From positions 62,001-126,000 of the forward strand of contig JACREY010000003.1 of the NCBI GenBank assembly GCA_016218085.1: a stretch of DNA of 64,000 nucleotides, in the 5' to 3' direction. Source of the stretch: Ignavibacteriota bacterium. GTDB taxonomy: Bacteria > Bacteroidota > Ignavibacteria > Tepidaquicellales > Tepidaquicellaceae. Under the pieces are notes generated by a model. The model had not been told where the DNA came from. It saw only the letters and a list, made by a program, of their open reading frames with translations, and searched no databases. Positions 18,242 to 28,157 of this stretch are shown piece by piece. Each line of letters begins with the position of its first letter. Positions within the stretch are counted from its first letter, which is position 1. The position numbers and the translations under genes are program-made.

Positions 18242-18883
18242 ATGAAAAATGCAGATGCTGTAATATTTTTAAACGGAAAGATTCCTTTTAATTTACTTGA
18301 AATTTATAATATCAAAGAAAATTGCATTATTTGCGCTGACGGTGCGGCAAACATGCTGACAGTGCATAAAATCACTCCAAATATTATTATAGGCGATTTG
18401 GATTCAGTCAGAAAAGATGTTCTGAAAAAATACAGGAAAAAAGGTGTTGAAATCAGGAAGATAGATGAGCAGGAAACCACGGATTTTGAGAAAGCATTGC
18501 TTTACTGCGTGGAAAACAACCTGAAAAACCTGCTGATATTCGGTGCATCGAGCAAAAGACAGGACCACACATTGAATAATTACAGCGTACTGAAAAGATA
18601 TTGCAGAATATTAAACATAAAAATAATCGATTTAAAATTCGAAATATTTTTTATTGACAGGAGCATTTCATTTGATTACCCAAAAGGGAAATCAATCTCA
18701 TTGATGCCTATGCCGGTTGCTAAAGGGATTACAACGAAGGGTCTGAAATACAAGCTCGCAGATGAAGACCTTGAGTTCGGAATAAGAGAAGGCACTTTGA
18801 ACACCGCAAGCGGAAAATCCGTTTCAATAGAATTTAAAGAAGGCGATTTGCTTTTATTCAAAAGGCATTTTTTAAAAAGTTAA
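18242..18883 (+). CDS. thiN: Thiamine pyrophosphokinase
   Basis: Transfers pyrophosphate from ATP to thiamine, giving the cofactor TPP. The 213-residue length is normal. Motifs: ADGAANML near residue 32, GDLDS at 51-55, TTDFEKAL at 79-86, and a variant of the usual GRxDH motif, SKRQDHTLNN, near residue 105. No other thiamine genes are nearby and no TPP riboswitch was seen, so this is probably the salvage step. Seven bases separate it from the symporter gene downstream; whether that transports thiamine is not shown by the sequence. Confidence 0.92.
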   Translation: MKNADAVIFLNGKIPFNLLEIYNIKENCIICADGAANMLTVHKITPNIIIGDLDSVRKDVLKKYRKKGVEIRKIDEQETTDFEKALLYCVENNLKNLLIFGASSKRQDHTLNNYSVLKRYCRILNIKIIDLKFEIFFIDRSISFDYPKGKSISLMPMPVAKGITTKGLKYKLADEDLEFGIREGTLNTASGKSVSIEFKEGDLLLFKRHFLKS

Positions 18884-18889
18884 GAAAAT

Positions 18890-20290
18890 ATGATAAGCTT
18901 CAGCATTTATGATTACATATTGATAATCCTTTATTTTGCAGGCGTAATTTATATCGGGTTCAGAACGAAGATTGAAGACAAGAGCAATATAGATTACCTT
19001 GTAGCCGGAAGGGCTATTACACTGCCCGCATTCGTGGCAACTCTCGTTTCCACTTTTTACGGGGGGATACTTGGAATCGGAGAATTCACATACAGGTACG
19101 GCATTTCAAGCTGGGTAATGAACGCATTCCCCTATTATTTTTTCATAACAATTTTTGCTTTTTTTCTTGCAAAGAAAATCAGGAAGGCTGAGCTTTTTAC
19201 AATAGCGGACAAACTTGACCAGGCTTACGGAAAAAAGGTAAGCGTATTCGGAGCCTCGCTGGTTTTTCTGCTTGTGACTCCGGCACCTTATATCTTAATG
19301 CTGGGTATCCTGGTGCAGGTAATATTCGGTTTGTCCCTGAATGCTTCAATGCTCATATGCCTTTTGATATCGGTGATATTTCTTTTCAAAGGCGGACTTA
19401 AAGCGGATGTGAGAGTAAATATTTTCGAGTTTATTCTGATGTTTCTCGGATTCGGAATTATACTGCCATTCTGTTATTTCAAGCTTGGAGGTATTGATTA
19501 TCTATCTGCTAATCTTCCCGAATCGCACACAAGTCTGACAGGCGGGACATCAACCGGATATTTATTCGTCTGGTTTTTTATAGGAATGTGGGCACTGGTA
19601 GACCCCGGATTTCATCAGAGATGCTATGCGGCAAAAGACGGGGCAACCGCAAAAAAGGGAGTCCTTATTTCCCTGATATTCTGGTTCATTTTTGATTTTA
19701 TGACAACCATATCCGGCCTGTATGCATATGTACATCTTAAAAACCTTGAAAACCCTGCAATGTCTTACCCGCTTCTGGCAAATGACATCCTTCCTGCTGT
19801 TGCTAAGGGTTTCTTTTTTGTCGGAATGATTGCAACAATAATGTCTACTTTCCATTCATTGCTTTTTATTTCCGCGGCAACCCTTGGAAAGGATATAATA
19901 TGCAGAATTAGAAACATTGCAGACGAAAAAAATATTTACACAAAAATCGGAATTGCCGTAACTTCGGTTTTATCAATATTGATAGCAATTTTGATTCCTT
20001 CAGTAGTGCAGATCTGGTACACTATCGGAAGTCTGACTATACCATCACTACTGATAGGAGTAATTTCCTCTTATTCTGATAAATTAACTATAAACAAGAC
20101 AATAATTTTCAGTGCAATGATTGTTTCATTTCTATTTTCATTTACATCTTTCATATTTGGGAATATATATTCCGCCGGCGGAATACCGGTATATTTTTTA
20201 AATCTTGAACCGATGTATCCGGGATTATTTGCGGGAATTTTAATATATTTGTCAGGATTAATCTTTAATAAAAGGGAAAAAATTTATTAA
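18890..20290 (+). CDS. Sodium:solute symporter family transporter
   Basis: A 466-residue integral membrane protein with about 12-13 hydrophobic helices, of the SSS family: opening segment YDYILIILYFAGVIYIGFRT, IDYLVAGRAITLPAFVAT, and WALVDPGFHQRCYAAKD in the middle are family hallmarks. Substrate is not predictable from sequence; members carry sugars, amino acids, vitamins, urea or nucleosides. It sits between thiN and the patatin gene, with its stop overlapping the next start by one base (TAATG), which implies translational coupling. Confidence 0.88.
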   Translation: MISFSIYDYILIILYFAGVIYIGFRTKIEDKSNIDYLVAGRAITLPAFVATLVSTFYGGILGIGEFTYRYGISSWVMNAFPYYFFITIFAFFLAKKIRKAELFTIADKLDQAYGKKVSVFGASLVFLLVTPAPYILMLGILVQVIFGLSLNASMLICLLISVIFLFKGGLKADVRVNIFEFILMFLGFGIILPFCYFKLGGIDYLSANLPESHTSLTGGTSTGYLFVWFFIGMWALVDPGFHQRCYAAKDGATAKKGVLISLIFWFIFDFMTTISGLYAYVHLKNLENPAMSYPLLANDILPAVAKGFFFVGMIATIMSTFHSLLFISAATLGKDIICRIRNIADEKNIYTKIGIAVTSVLSILIAILIPSVVQIWYTIGSLTIPSLLIGVISSYSDKLTINKTIIFSAMIVSFLFSFTSFIFGNIYSAGGIPVYFLNLEPMYPGLFAGILIYLSGLIFNKREKIY

Positions 20291-23040
20291 TGAAGCTTTT
20301 AATAAAAATACAGATATTAATTATTTTATTTTTTATTAGCCCGCAGTCTTTTTCGCAAGTGACAGGAGACAGCCTGCAGACTTTAATTAAACTGGATTTA
20401 AAAGCAAAGCAAAATTCCGATACAACAAATTTTAATTTGTTTCCAAAGAATTACTCAAAAAAGAAAGTGGCTTTAGTTCTCAGCGGAGGCGGTTCGAGAG
20501 GTTTATCTCAGATTGGAGTAATAAAAGCTCTCGAAAAGAACAATATAAAATTTGATATGATTGTAGGAACCAGCATCGGGGCAATTGTCGGAGGATTATA
20601 TTCATCAGGTTATTCCGTAAACGAACTTGACAGCATCACAAAATCAATAAACTGGCAAAGCAAGCTAAGCCTTTCAAATAAAAACGAAAGAATTTTCTTA
20701 TATCTTGGACAAAAAAAAGAGCAGGACAAAGGTCTGATAACAATTTCAATTGACGGTCTGAAGCCAATACTACCGACATCTTTATCAAGCGGACATCAGA
20801 TAGCCCAGATATTCAATGTGCTGCTTCTAAATGCAAGATTCAAACCGAAAAAGGATTTCAGCTCACTAAGATTTCCTTTCCATGCCATTGCTTCAGATTT
20901 AGATAACGGCAACAGAGTCGTGTTGTCAAAAGGCAATTTAAGCGAATGCATTAAGGCGTCGTTTACATTCCCCCTGCTTTATTCACCTACTGTCATAAAC
21001 GGAAAAAACCTTGTGGACGGAGGCCTTACTGCCAATGTACCGGTTGATGTTGCAAAAGAAAAAGGTGCAGATATAGTGATTGCTGTAAATTCCACGAGTC
21101 CGCTTAAATCCAGTGAGGACCTGACGGACCCGCTAAATACCGCCGACCAGGTACTGTCAATCACTATGGCGCAGTTAAACCAGAAACAATTGCGTAATGC
21201 AGATTTTGTAATAACGCCTGAAATCGGAAATACGTTTGCCAGTGATTTCACAAAAATCGATTACCTGATAAAGGCAGGAGAAATGATTCCGCAGGTATCT
21301 ATTGATAAAATCAAAAGCATGATAGATTCCGCTGAATTATCTGCTTCGGATTACAAAGGATATTTTATAACCAATCCGACGGTGCGCATTAATTCACCAT
21401 TAATACCGGACAGCATAAAAAAGGAAATAACAGAAAGACAGGAAAATACTTTCGTTAAATATGTTTCGATTGAAGAGCAGATTAAAAGGTTTTATGATAT
21501 TGGATATTTTTCCGATGTTTACGCTTCAGTAAAAAGGGACTCATTTGGAGTTAAGCTTGATTATAATTTTATTGATAATCCTTTACTGAACGGGATATCT
21601 CTTGGAAGATTCGATAACATTTTATATGAAACAGTAAAGAGATACGAAATTGAAAACAAGGGAAAGGTAATAAACCATAATAGTTTATATAATCTGTATT
21701 ATGACCTGCTTGGTTTACTTAAACAGAGCAGCTATTCAGCGGCTGACATTACAAAATTTTATTTTAACCACAGCAGCGGGATTCTTGAGATTAGTGTTAC
21801 CGACGGCTCAATTGGCAGAATTATCATCAACGGAAACAGCAAGACCAACAACAATGTCATAGATCGGGAGATTACTTTTGAAAATAAAGGAATTATAAGA
21901 AAATCCGACCTGGAGCAAAGCCTTCAGAACATATACAGCACAAATCTTTTCAGGCAGTTAAGCATAAATTTGAGCGATACATCTGAAACCGGGAAACCTG
22001 ATGTCAATATCAATGTAGTTGAAAAAAGTTCAAGGAACTTCAGATTTTCGATTCGCGGAGACAATGAAAGAAAACTTCAGCTATACTTAGGGATTAGCAA
22101 CGAAAGTCTGTTTGGAACAAATAATGAAATTAACGGCTCATTTACGGGAGGATTAAAGAACCAGGAATACAAAGTTGAGTTCAAGTCAAACAGATTTTTC
22201 AGCACCTACCTGACATATAACTTGTCGGGTTATTATAAATTCAGGGATATTTTTAGTTATACTCAGATTAAGAATTTTGATGACAATTCATATTCAAGAA
22301 ACCAGATTGGAGAATACAGGGATACGAAATACGGATTGAGTTTTTTGCTTGGCACTCAGGTCGGAAGGATAGGAACGGTTTATTCTCAAATATCATACGA
22401 AAAGAGTTTCAGAGATTCGACATCAGGTGAAGTCAGAACCGAATCGGATTATAAATCGATAAAACTGAAAATCGGGGGAAAAATTGACACTCAGGACAGG
22501 TATCCATTTCCCACAAAAGGAACAATAATAAATTATTCTTACGAAACATCCCAGAAAATATTACAGGATAACATTTCATATTCCAAGCTTCTTTTTGATT
22601 TCGAACATTCGGCCACAGTAGGTAAATATTTCACGCTGCATCCGAAGTTGACCTTCGGTTTTGCCGACAAGACTACACCGCTGATGGAACAGTTCTCACT
22701 TGGCGGAGAAGATTCATTTTTCGGTATGCTGGACGATGAATTAAGGGGAAGACAGCTTTTAACTGCATCCCTGGAATACAGGTTTCTGATTCCGTATAAA
22801 TTATTTTTTGAAACATATCTGGCAATGAGATATGACCTAGGACAAATCTGGGATAATGCACAGGATATTAGGTTTAAGGATTTAAGGCACGGAGTTGGTT
22901 TATCTGTTATGTTCGATTCACCGGTAGGAAAAGCAAGTTTCTCAGCCGGAAGAAGTTTTTTTACAAATAAAGGCATTACTAAAGATTCGTTTATGTTCGG
23001 TCCATACACGTTTTACTTTTCTATTGGTTACGACCTGTAA
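20290..23040 (+). CDS. Patatin-like phospholipase fused to a BamA-type barrel (type Vd autotransporter-like)
   Basis: A 916-residue outer-membrane lipase. After a signal peptide (1-23) comes a patatin domain with oxyanion motif GGGSRG (66-71), nucleophile motif GTSIG (Ser95) and DGG (Asp243), so the Ser-Asp dyad is complete. A linker and POTRA-like region follow (about 500-590, with GRIIINGNSKTNNNVIDREI), then a C-terminal barrel (about 600-916) with GGEDSFFGMLDDELRGRQ and a terminal strand ending in an aromatic-rich FYFSIGYDL. This architecture matches PlpD-type proteins. Expected to hydrolyse phospholipids or lysolipids at the cell envelope. Start overlaps the symporter stop. Confidence 0.93.
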   Translation: MKLLIKIQILIILFFISPQSFSQVTGDSLQTLIKLDLKAKQNSDTTNFNLFPKNYSKKKVALVLSGGGSRGLSQIGVIKALEKNNIKFDMIVGTSIGAIVGGLYSSGYSVNELDSITKSINWQSKLSLSNKNERIFLYLGQKKEQDKGLITISIDGLKPILPTSLSSGHQIAQIFNVLLLNARFKPKKDFSSLRFPFHAIASDLDNGNRVVLSKGNLSECIKASFTFPLLYSPTVINGKNLVDGGLTANVPVDVAKEKGADIVIAVNSTSPLKSSEDLTDPLNTADQVLSITMAQLNQKQLRNADFVITPEIGNTFASDFTKIDYLIKAGEMIPQVSIDKIKSMIDSAELSASDYKGYFITNPTVRINSPLIPDSIKKEITERQENTFVKYVSIEEQIKRFYDIGYFSDVYASVKRDSFGVKLDYNFIDNPLLNGISLGRFDNILYETVKRYEIENKGKVINHNSLYNLYYDLLGLLKQSSYSAADITKFYFNHSSGILEISVTDGSIGRIIINGNSKTNNNVIDREITFENKGIIRKSDLEQSLQNIYSTNLFRQLSINLSDTSETGKPDVNINVVEKSSRNFRFSIRGDNERKLQLYLGISNESLFGTNNEINGSFTGGLKNQEYKVEFKSNRFFSTYLTYNLSGYYKFRDIFSYTQIKNFDDNSYSRNQIGEYRDTKYGLSFLLGTQVGRIGTVYSQISYEKSFRDSTSGEVRTESDYKSIKLKIGGKIDTQDRYPFPTKGTIINYSYETSQKILQDNISYSKLLFDFEHSATVGKYFTLHPKLTFGFADKTTPLMEQFSLGGEDSFFGMLDDELRGRQLLTASLEYRFLIPYKLFFETYLAMRYDLGQIWDNAQDIRFKDLRHGVGLSVMFDSPVGKASFSAGRSFFTNKGITKDSFMFGPYTFYFSIGYDL

Positions 23041-23095
23041 AATCATAACAATTTTACTTTATTTTCGTATCTACAATTAGTATAAAAATGATAAT

Positions 23096-25612
23096 TTGAG
23101 GTTTATAAATAAATATTCGGACAGTTCAATCAGGCTTCTGTTTGTATTAATTACATTATACTGCCTGCTAATAAGCGGAATTCCGTTTTTCAGAGCAACA
23201 TTCAGCCAGAAACTGACTATGGACGGCAGCATTAAAAAATACGTATTTGAAGAAGAAAAGCTGTCTGTGGTCGTTGCTTTTGTTCCCCCTGAAAGTCAGG
23301 CAGAGAAGGCAGGATTAAAAAGCGGCGATGTTATTAAAAATGTAAACGGAAGAGACATACGCGATATTTATGACCTGAACAGGGTTGTAAGCAGCACTCC
23401 CGAAGGGTTTTCCGCAAGATACATCGTGGAAAGAGACGGGGTTTTATTAAGCCTTGATATTGGAGTGTACAGGTATTTCCACCTGGTATTTTACATATTC
23501 TTTTCTCTGGGTTTCGTATTCCTTGTGAACGGATTTCTCGTTGGGTATTCGAGACCTAAAGAATTTTCATCCCAGATTTTCTTTTTCCTCGGATGTGCGG
23601 CATCTCTTGGATTTCTATATTATGGCGGAGTCTGGCATTACACAGGATTCAATAACATATTTCACTACAGTTTTCTTGCCGGAATCAGCTTATTCTATCC
23701 GCTCTTTCTGCATTTTTTCACGATTTATCCGATTAAATACGAATTCAGGAAAAGAAAGCTTAAAATCTTTCTTGCTTATTTATACATTCTGATTATTATC
23801 CTTATTCCTAATCTTATTGATATAGATACCAGCAACAAAACATTCGAAACAATTCTCGAGGTGATTTATTATACACCGTTTCTGTATCTTGTCGCCGGGA
23901 TAGTATTATTCATAAATTCCTACAGAAAAATTTCTGACACAGCACTTAAAAAATCTTTAAGGATAATACTATACGGATTTTTAATCGGAGGTACAGGGCT
24001 GATTTATTATTTCCTTATTTTCACACCGATGCTCTCCAGAGGAGGAATAAATTTCAATCCTCTTTACCGTCTGCCTGCAATTTTTGTTCTTGCAATCCCT
24101 TTTTCATTTGCATATTCAATTTTCAAATATAAAATCCTCGATACGGAAATAATTGTAAAAAAGATACTTGTATTTGGGATACTCGCATTGTTCATTACTG
24201 TTGTATATTTAATGCTCTTGTACATTATTAATACAATACTGGTTCAGTACACAGGCGACAGGACAATACTAACGGTTGCATCAATCGTGATTATAATATT
24301 TACTTTCGATTACGTTAACAAGTGGGCAAACAATTTTGTGGATAAGAGATTTTACAGAAAGAGATACAACTACCGAAAATCACTTCTTGATTTTTCCGAA
24401 GAACTTCCGTTCATAAACAATATGAGGGAAGTAATCGAAAAAGTAAATTTTGCAATACGGGAAGCTATGGGCATCTCAATTGTAAAATTCTGGATTATTG
24501 ACGAAGAGTTTATAGGTATAATGCAAAGCTTTTACAGGATTAAGGATAAAGGTGAAGGGAGCGTATACAAGACCAGAGATATGATTTTCAAAAAGATTTT
24601 CGATAATGATACAGAGCATAAATTTCTTTATAATTCGGATTTAGCAGGTATGGATATTCCCGATGAACACAGCAATTTCATAAAAAAGGAAGGGATTGTC
24701 CTTTCTGTTCCGATTACGATAAAAGACAGGCTGATTGGGGCTATCAATTTCGGGAGAAAGCCATTTGATACTCCTTACTCTGATGAAGACATTGACCTCC
24801 TGAAAACGATTGCAATACAGACTGCCATCATCTTTGAGAATTCAAGACTGAAGATTAACGAAACAAAGAAGCAGAAAATGGAAGAAGAGCTAAAAATAGC
24901 AAAAAATATTCAAAATGCTTTGATTCCAAAATCTGATATGAATATCAGCCGCCTGGACATTTCAGGCATCACTGAGCCGGCAAAGGAAGTTGGAGGTGAT
25001 TTCTTCGATTACATCAGACTTGATGATAATAATATATTAATTACTATTGCAGATGTTTCAGGAAAGGGAGTTCCCGCCGCACTTTACATGACAAAGCTTC
25101 AGGCGCTTCTGAGATTTGCATCCAAAATTTTCAAGACTCCAAAAAGCATTCTTTGCGAAGTCAACAAGCAGATTTACAGAAAGCTGGAAAAGAATTTCTT
25201 TGTTACTATGAACCTTGCGCTTTTCAATATTTCAGAAGGGAAAATGCAGCTTTCCAGAGCAGGGCATAATCCGGTTCTTTTTTTCAGGGACGGTGAATGC
25301 AGGATTCTACAAAGCAAGGGAATGGGACTCGGGCTTGACAATGAAAAGGTGTTTAATGAAAACCTCGAAGAAATTGAAATCGGGCTGAGAAAAAACGATG
25401 TTTTCATATTTTATACAGACGGATTAGATGAGGCGATGAATAAAAACAGGGAAGAGTACGGATTAAAAAGTATTATAGACATCACACGGAAAAACGTAAA
25501 TTCAGATGCGAAGGAACTGCAGAATGTGCTTATGGAGGATATAAAACGTCACAGAAACGGAGCGGAACAGAATGATGATATTTCAATGGTAATAATCAAA
25601 ATCAAAGAGTAA
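23096..25612 (+). CDS. Membrane PDZ-multiTM-GAF-SpoIIE (PP2C) phosphatase, first of two paralogs
   Basis: Predicted membrane-bound serine phosphatase. In order: membrane helix (about 12-30), extracytoplasmic PDZ domain (55-123, with EKAGLKSGDVIKNVNGRDI), a block of about seven membrane helices (127-385), GAF domain (about 430-570), short coiled coil, and a PP2C SpoIIE catalytic domain (630-838). The metal-binding aspartates are present: GGDFFDYI, DVSGKGVPAALYM, FYTDG and QNDDIS. Such RsbU-like enzymes usually dephosphorylate an anti-sigma antagonist; no such partner is in the window. The start is TTG at 23096, since the ATG at 23088 runs into a stop. Four bases from its paralog. Confidence 0.9.
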   Translation: MRFINKYSDSSIRLLFVLITLYCLLISGIPFFRATFSQKLTMDGSIKKYVFEEEKLSVVVAFVPPESQAEKAGLKSGDVIKNVNGRDIRDIYDLNRVVSSTPEGFSARYIVERDGVLLSLDIGVYRYFHLVFYIFFSLGFVFLVNGFLVGYSRPKEFSSQIFFFLGCAASLGFLYYGGVWHYTGFNNIFHYSFLAGISLFYPLFLHFFTIYPIKYEFRKRKLKIFLAYLYILIIILIPNLIDIDTSNKTFETILEVIYYTPFLYLVAGIVLFINSYRKISDTALKKSLRIILYGFLIGGTGLIYYFLIFTPMLSRGGINFNPLYRLPAIFVLAIPFSFAYSIFKYKILDTEIIVKKILVFGILALFITVVYLMLLYIINTILVQYTGDRTILTVASIVIIIFTFDYVNKWANNFVDKRFYRKRYNYRKSLLDFSEELPFINNMREVIEKVNFAIREAMGISIVKFWIIDEEFIGIMQSFYRIKDKGEGSVYKTRDMIFKKIFDNDTEHKFLYNSDLAGMDIPDEHSNFIKKEGIVLSVPITIKDRLIGAINFGRKPFDTPYSDEDIDLLKTIAIQTAIIFENSRLKINETKKQKMEEELKIAKNIQNALIPKSDMNISRLDISGITEPAKEVGGDFFDYIRLDDNNILITIADVSGKGVPAALYMTKLQALLRFASKIFKTPKSILCEVNKQIYRKLEKNFFVTMNLALFNISEGKMQLSRAGHNPVLFFRDGECRILQSKGMGLGLDNEKVFNENLEEIEIGLRKNDVFIFYTDGLDEAMNKNREEYGLKSIIDITRKNVNSDAKELQNVLMEDIKRHRNGAEQNDDISMVIIKIKE

Positions 25613-25616
25613 TGTT

Positions 25617-28148
25617 ATGAAGATTTTCAATTTCACTGAAAACAGGCTAAGATTTATTTTTATTTCGACAGCAATTATGTTTCTTTTATTCAGTTCAGTA
25701 TCTTTTTACAATAACATGATTGCTAGAAAAATGACCACGGACGACTGCCTATGGGAGCCGGTCAGCGGCAATTCGTCTAAAGACAGTGCCCTTTACATTA
25801 CTCAGATTATTCCGGGAGGAGTTGCGGACGAAGCCGGATTAAGAGACCTGGATATTCTATTAGCAATAAACGGTGAAAGGTTCAAAGGTTCATCCGAAGC
25901 AATGTTCCTTTTGAACAAGTACAGTAATGAAATAATCACTTACACCATTATCAGAAACAATGTAGTTTACAATGTAAACATCTGGGTATATAAATATTTC
26001 AATATATTATACCTCATTTCCTGGCTTCTCGGATTTGGTTTTCTTAGTGTTGGTCTTATGGTCGGATATTCCAATCCTAAAGAATTGACATCGAAGTTAT
26101 TGTTCTTTCTCGGCTGTGCGGCATCTGTCGGATTGATTTCAAATTCAAGTCCTCTGGGATATTATATAATAAATATAAATTCAACTGCTGTAAAGATATT
26201 ATATCTGATTATAACAATTTCTTTTACAAGCTGTTTTATCATACTTGCGCCGCTGCTTCTGCACTTCCTGCTAACATTTCCAAGGAAATATGAATTCAAA
26301 CACAGAAAAAACATTCTAAGATTGATATATTACGTGCCGTTTATTTATCCGGGCTTTATAACTGCTTATAGTTTTATTGCGGGTAAAGGAATAAAACTGA
26401 ATTTTTCAATCTTTCTGGTGTTTTTGCTTTCGTACCTTTTCATAGGAATGTTTTTCTTTATAAGATCATATTTAAAAATAACTGAGCCCGCACAGAAAAA
26501 ATCTCTGCGCATTATCAATTACGGATTTTTAATAGGTATTCTGGGAATCGGTTATAATTTCTTTCTGAACCTGAAGCAGAAGCCGGATTTTCTTGTAAGT
26601 CCCCTGCTTATGGTTCCATGTGTGCTTGTCCTTGCAATTCCCGTGTCTTTTGGTTTTGCAATTTTCAAATACAGGATTCTCGATACTGAATTCGTAGTTA
26701 AAAAAGGGCTGGTATTCGGAATAGTTACAACAATCATAATCGGATTATATTTCCTGCTTATATACGCACTCGATAATTTCCTTAAAGGATATGTGCAGGT
26801 CAGAAGCCAGTTCGTGACGATTGCATTCATACTAATATTCACGTTTACGTTCGATTACGTTAATAAACGAGCAAAGGAATTTGTTGACAGGCTTTTTTAC
26901 AGGGAAAGATATAACTACAGAAAGTCCCTGCTTTCATTTTCACGGGAGTTGTCTTTTATCAGCAATATAAACGAGCTTCTCGAAAAAATTTGTGATTCTG
27001 TCTCCACTACAATGGGTATTAAGGTTATTAACCTGTGGCTTAACGACAAGACTTATTACTTGATGCTGGATAATAACAGTCTCTGCAAAAATTTCAAGGA
27101 TATGGAAAATTTTGCTGATACCGCACTGAATAAATTATTCAGGAAAAACAGACTTCCTGTTCAGCTTAATGAATCGAATCTTTTCGAATACAATTTTTCG
27201 GAAGAAGAAAGAAAGTTGATTAAGGAAAACAATATTTCTCTGTCCATTCCGATATTGCTTAAGAATAAGCTTATTGGCGCACTGAATTTCGGACCCAAGC
27301 CGTCGGGAAAGGCTTATTCGGATGAGGATATTGATTTATTAAAGGCATTTGCAATACAGAGCGCAATAAGTTTTGAAAATTCCAAGCTGAAGTTGGAAGA
27401 AATCAATAAAGAGAAAATAGAAGAAGAACTTAAAATTGCCAAGGGCATCCAGACAGGACTTCTTCCGAAAGATGATTTTAATATAGAAAAACTTGATATT
27501 GCAGGCTATTCGGAGCCTGCAAAAATTATCGGCGGAGATTTTTACGACCTGATTAAACTTAGCGAAACAAAACTTCTTCTGGTAATAGGTGATGTTTCAG
27601 GAAAAGGAATTCCTGCCGCTCTCTATATGTCTAAAGTGCAGGCTATGATACAGTTTGCATCCCAAATGTTCGAAAACCCGAGAGATATTCTTATCGAGGT
27701 CAATAAACAGATTTTCGAGCAAATTGACAGAAAATCTTTTATTACTATGGTAATTGCCCTGTTTGACCTTGAAAATAATTTCGTAAAAATTTCAAGAGCA
27801 GGACATAACCCTGTATTGTTTTCTAAAAACGGACAGATAGATATTCTGAAGAACACAGGACTCGGTCTTGGAATGGAAAAAGGTAAATTTTTTGAACCTA
27901 ATCTGGAAGTTACAGAAATTAAGTTTAATCCCGATAACTTATTCCTTTTTTATTCCGATGGTTTGAATGAAGCAATGGATATTCATAGAAACGAATTCGG
28001 ATTGGATAACGTTATAAAAATCATATCTGAAAATAAAACAAAACCTTCAAAAGAAATACAGACTTCCCTGCTTGATGCTGTAGGCAATTTCAGAGGCGAA
28101 GCCGAACAAAATGACGATATTACATTCGTGGTTGTGAAGGTGAAATAA
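25617..28148 (+). CDS. Membrane PDZ-multiTM-GAF-SpoIIE (PP2C) phosphatase, second paralog
   Basis: An 843-residue protein of the same architecture as its upstream neighbour and similar along its length: PDZ with VADEAGLRDLDILLAING, the shared segment LLFFLGCAASVGL in the membrane block, shared FVVKKGLVFGI and YNYRKSLLSFSRELSFI after the helices, GAF, and a PP2C domain with GGDFYDLI, DVSGKGIPAALYM, FYSDG and QNDDIT. All catalytic aspartates are retained, so both copies should be active. The PDZ domains have diverged most, suggesting different outside inputs to similar outputs. The ATG lies four bases after the first gene, so the two are surely co-transcribed. Confidence 0.92.
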   Translation: MKIFNFTENRLRFIFISTAIMFLLFSSVSFYNNMIARKMTTDDCLWEPVSGNSSKDSALYITQIIPGGVADEAGLRDLDILLAINGERFKGSSEAMFLLNKYSNEIITYTIIRNNVVYNVNIWVYKYFNILYLISWLLGFGFLSVGLMVGYSNPKELTSKLLFFLGCAASVGLISNSSPLGYYIININSTAVKILYLIITISFTSCFIILAPLLLHFLLTFPRKYEFKHRKNILRLIYYVPFIYPGFITAYSFIAGKGIKLNFSIFLVFLLSYLFIGMFFFIRSYLKITEPAQKKSLRIINYGFLIGILGIGYNFFLNLKQKPDFLVSPLLMVPCVLVLAIPVSFGFAIFKYRILDTEFVVKKGLVFGIVTTIIIGLYFLLIYALDNFLKGYVQVRSQFVTIAFILIFTFTFDYVNKRAKEFVDRLFYRERYNYRKSLLSFSRELSFISNINELLEKICDSVSTTMGIKVINLWLNDKTYYLMLDNNSLCKNFKDMENFADTALNKLFRKNRLPVQLNESNLFEYNFSEEERKLIKENNISLSIPILLKNKLIGALNFGPKPSGKAYSDEDIDLLKAFAIQSAISFENSKLKLEEINKEKIEEELKIAKGIQTGLLPKDDFNIEKLDIAGYSEPAKIIGGDFYDLIKLSETKLLLVIGDVSGKGIPAALYMSKVQAMIQFASQMFENPRDILIEVNKQIFEQIDRKSFITMVIALFDLENNFVKISRAGHNPVLFSKNGQIDILKNTGLGLGMEKGKFFEPNLEVTEIKFNPDNLFLFYSDGLNEAMDIHRNEFGLDNVIKIISENKTKPSKEIQTSLLDAVGNFRGEAEQNDDITFVVVKVK

Positions 28149-28157
28149 ATAAATTTT

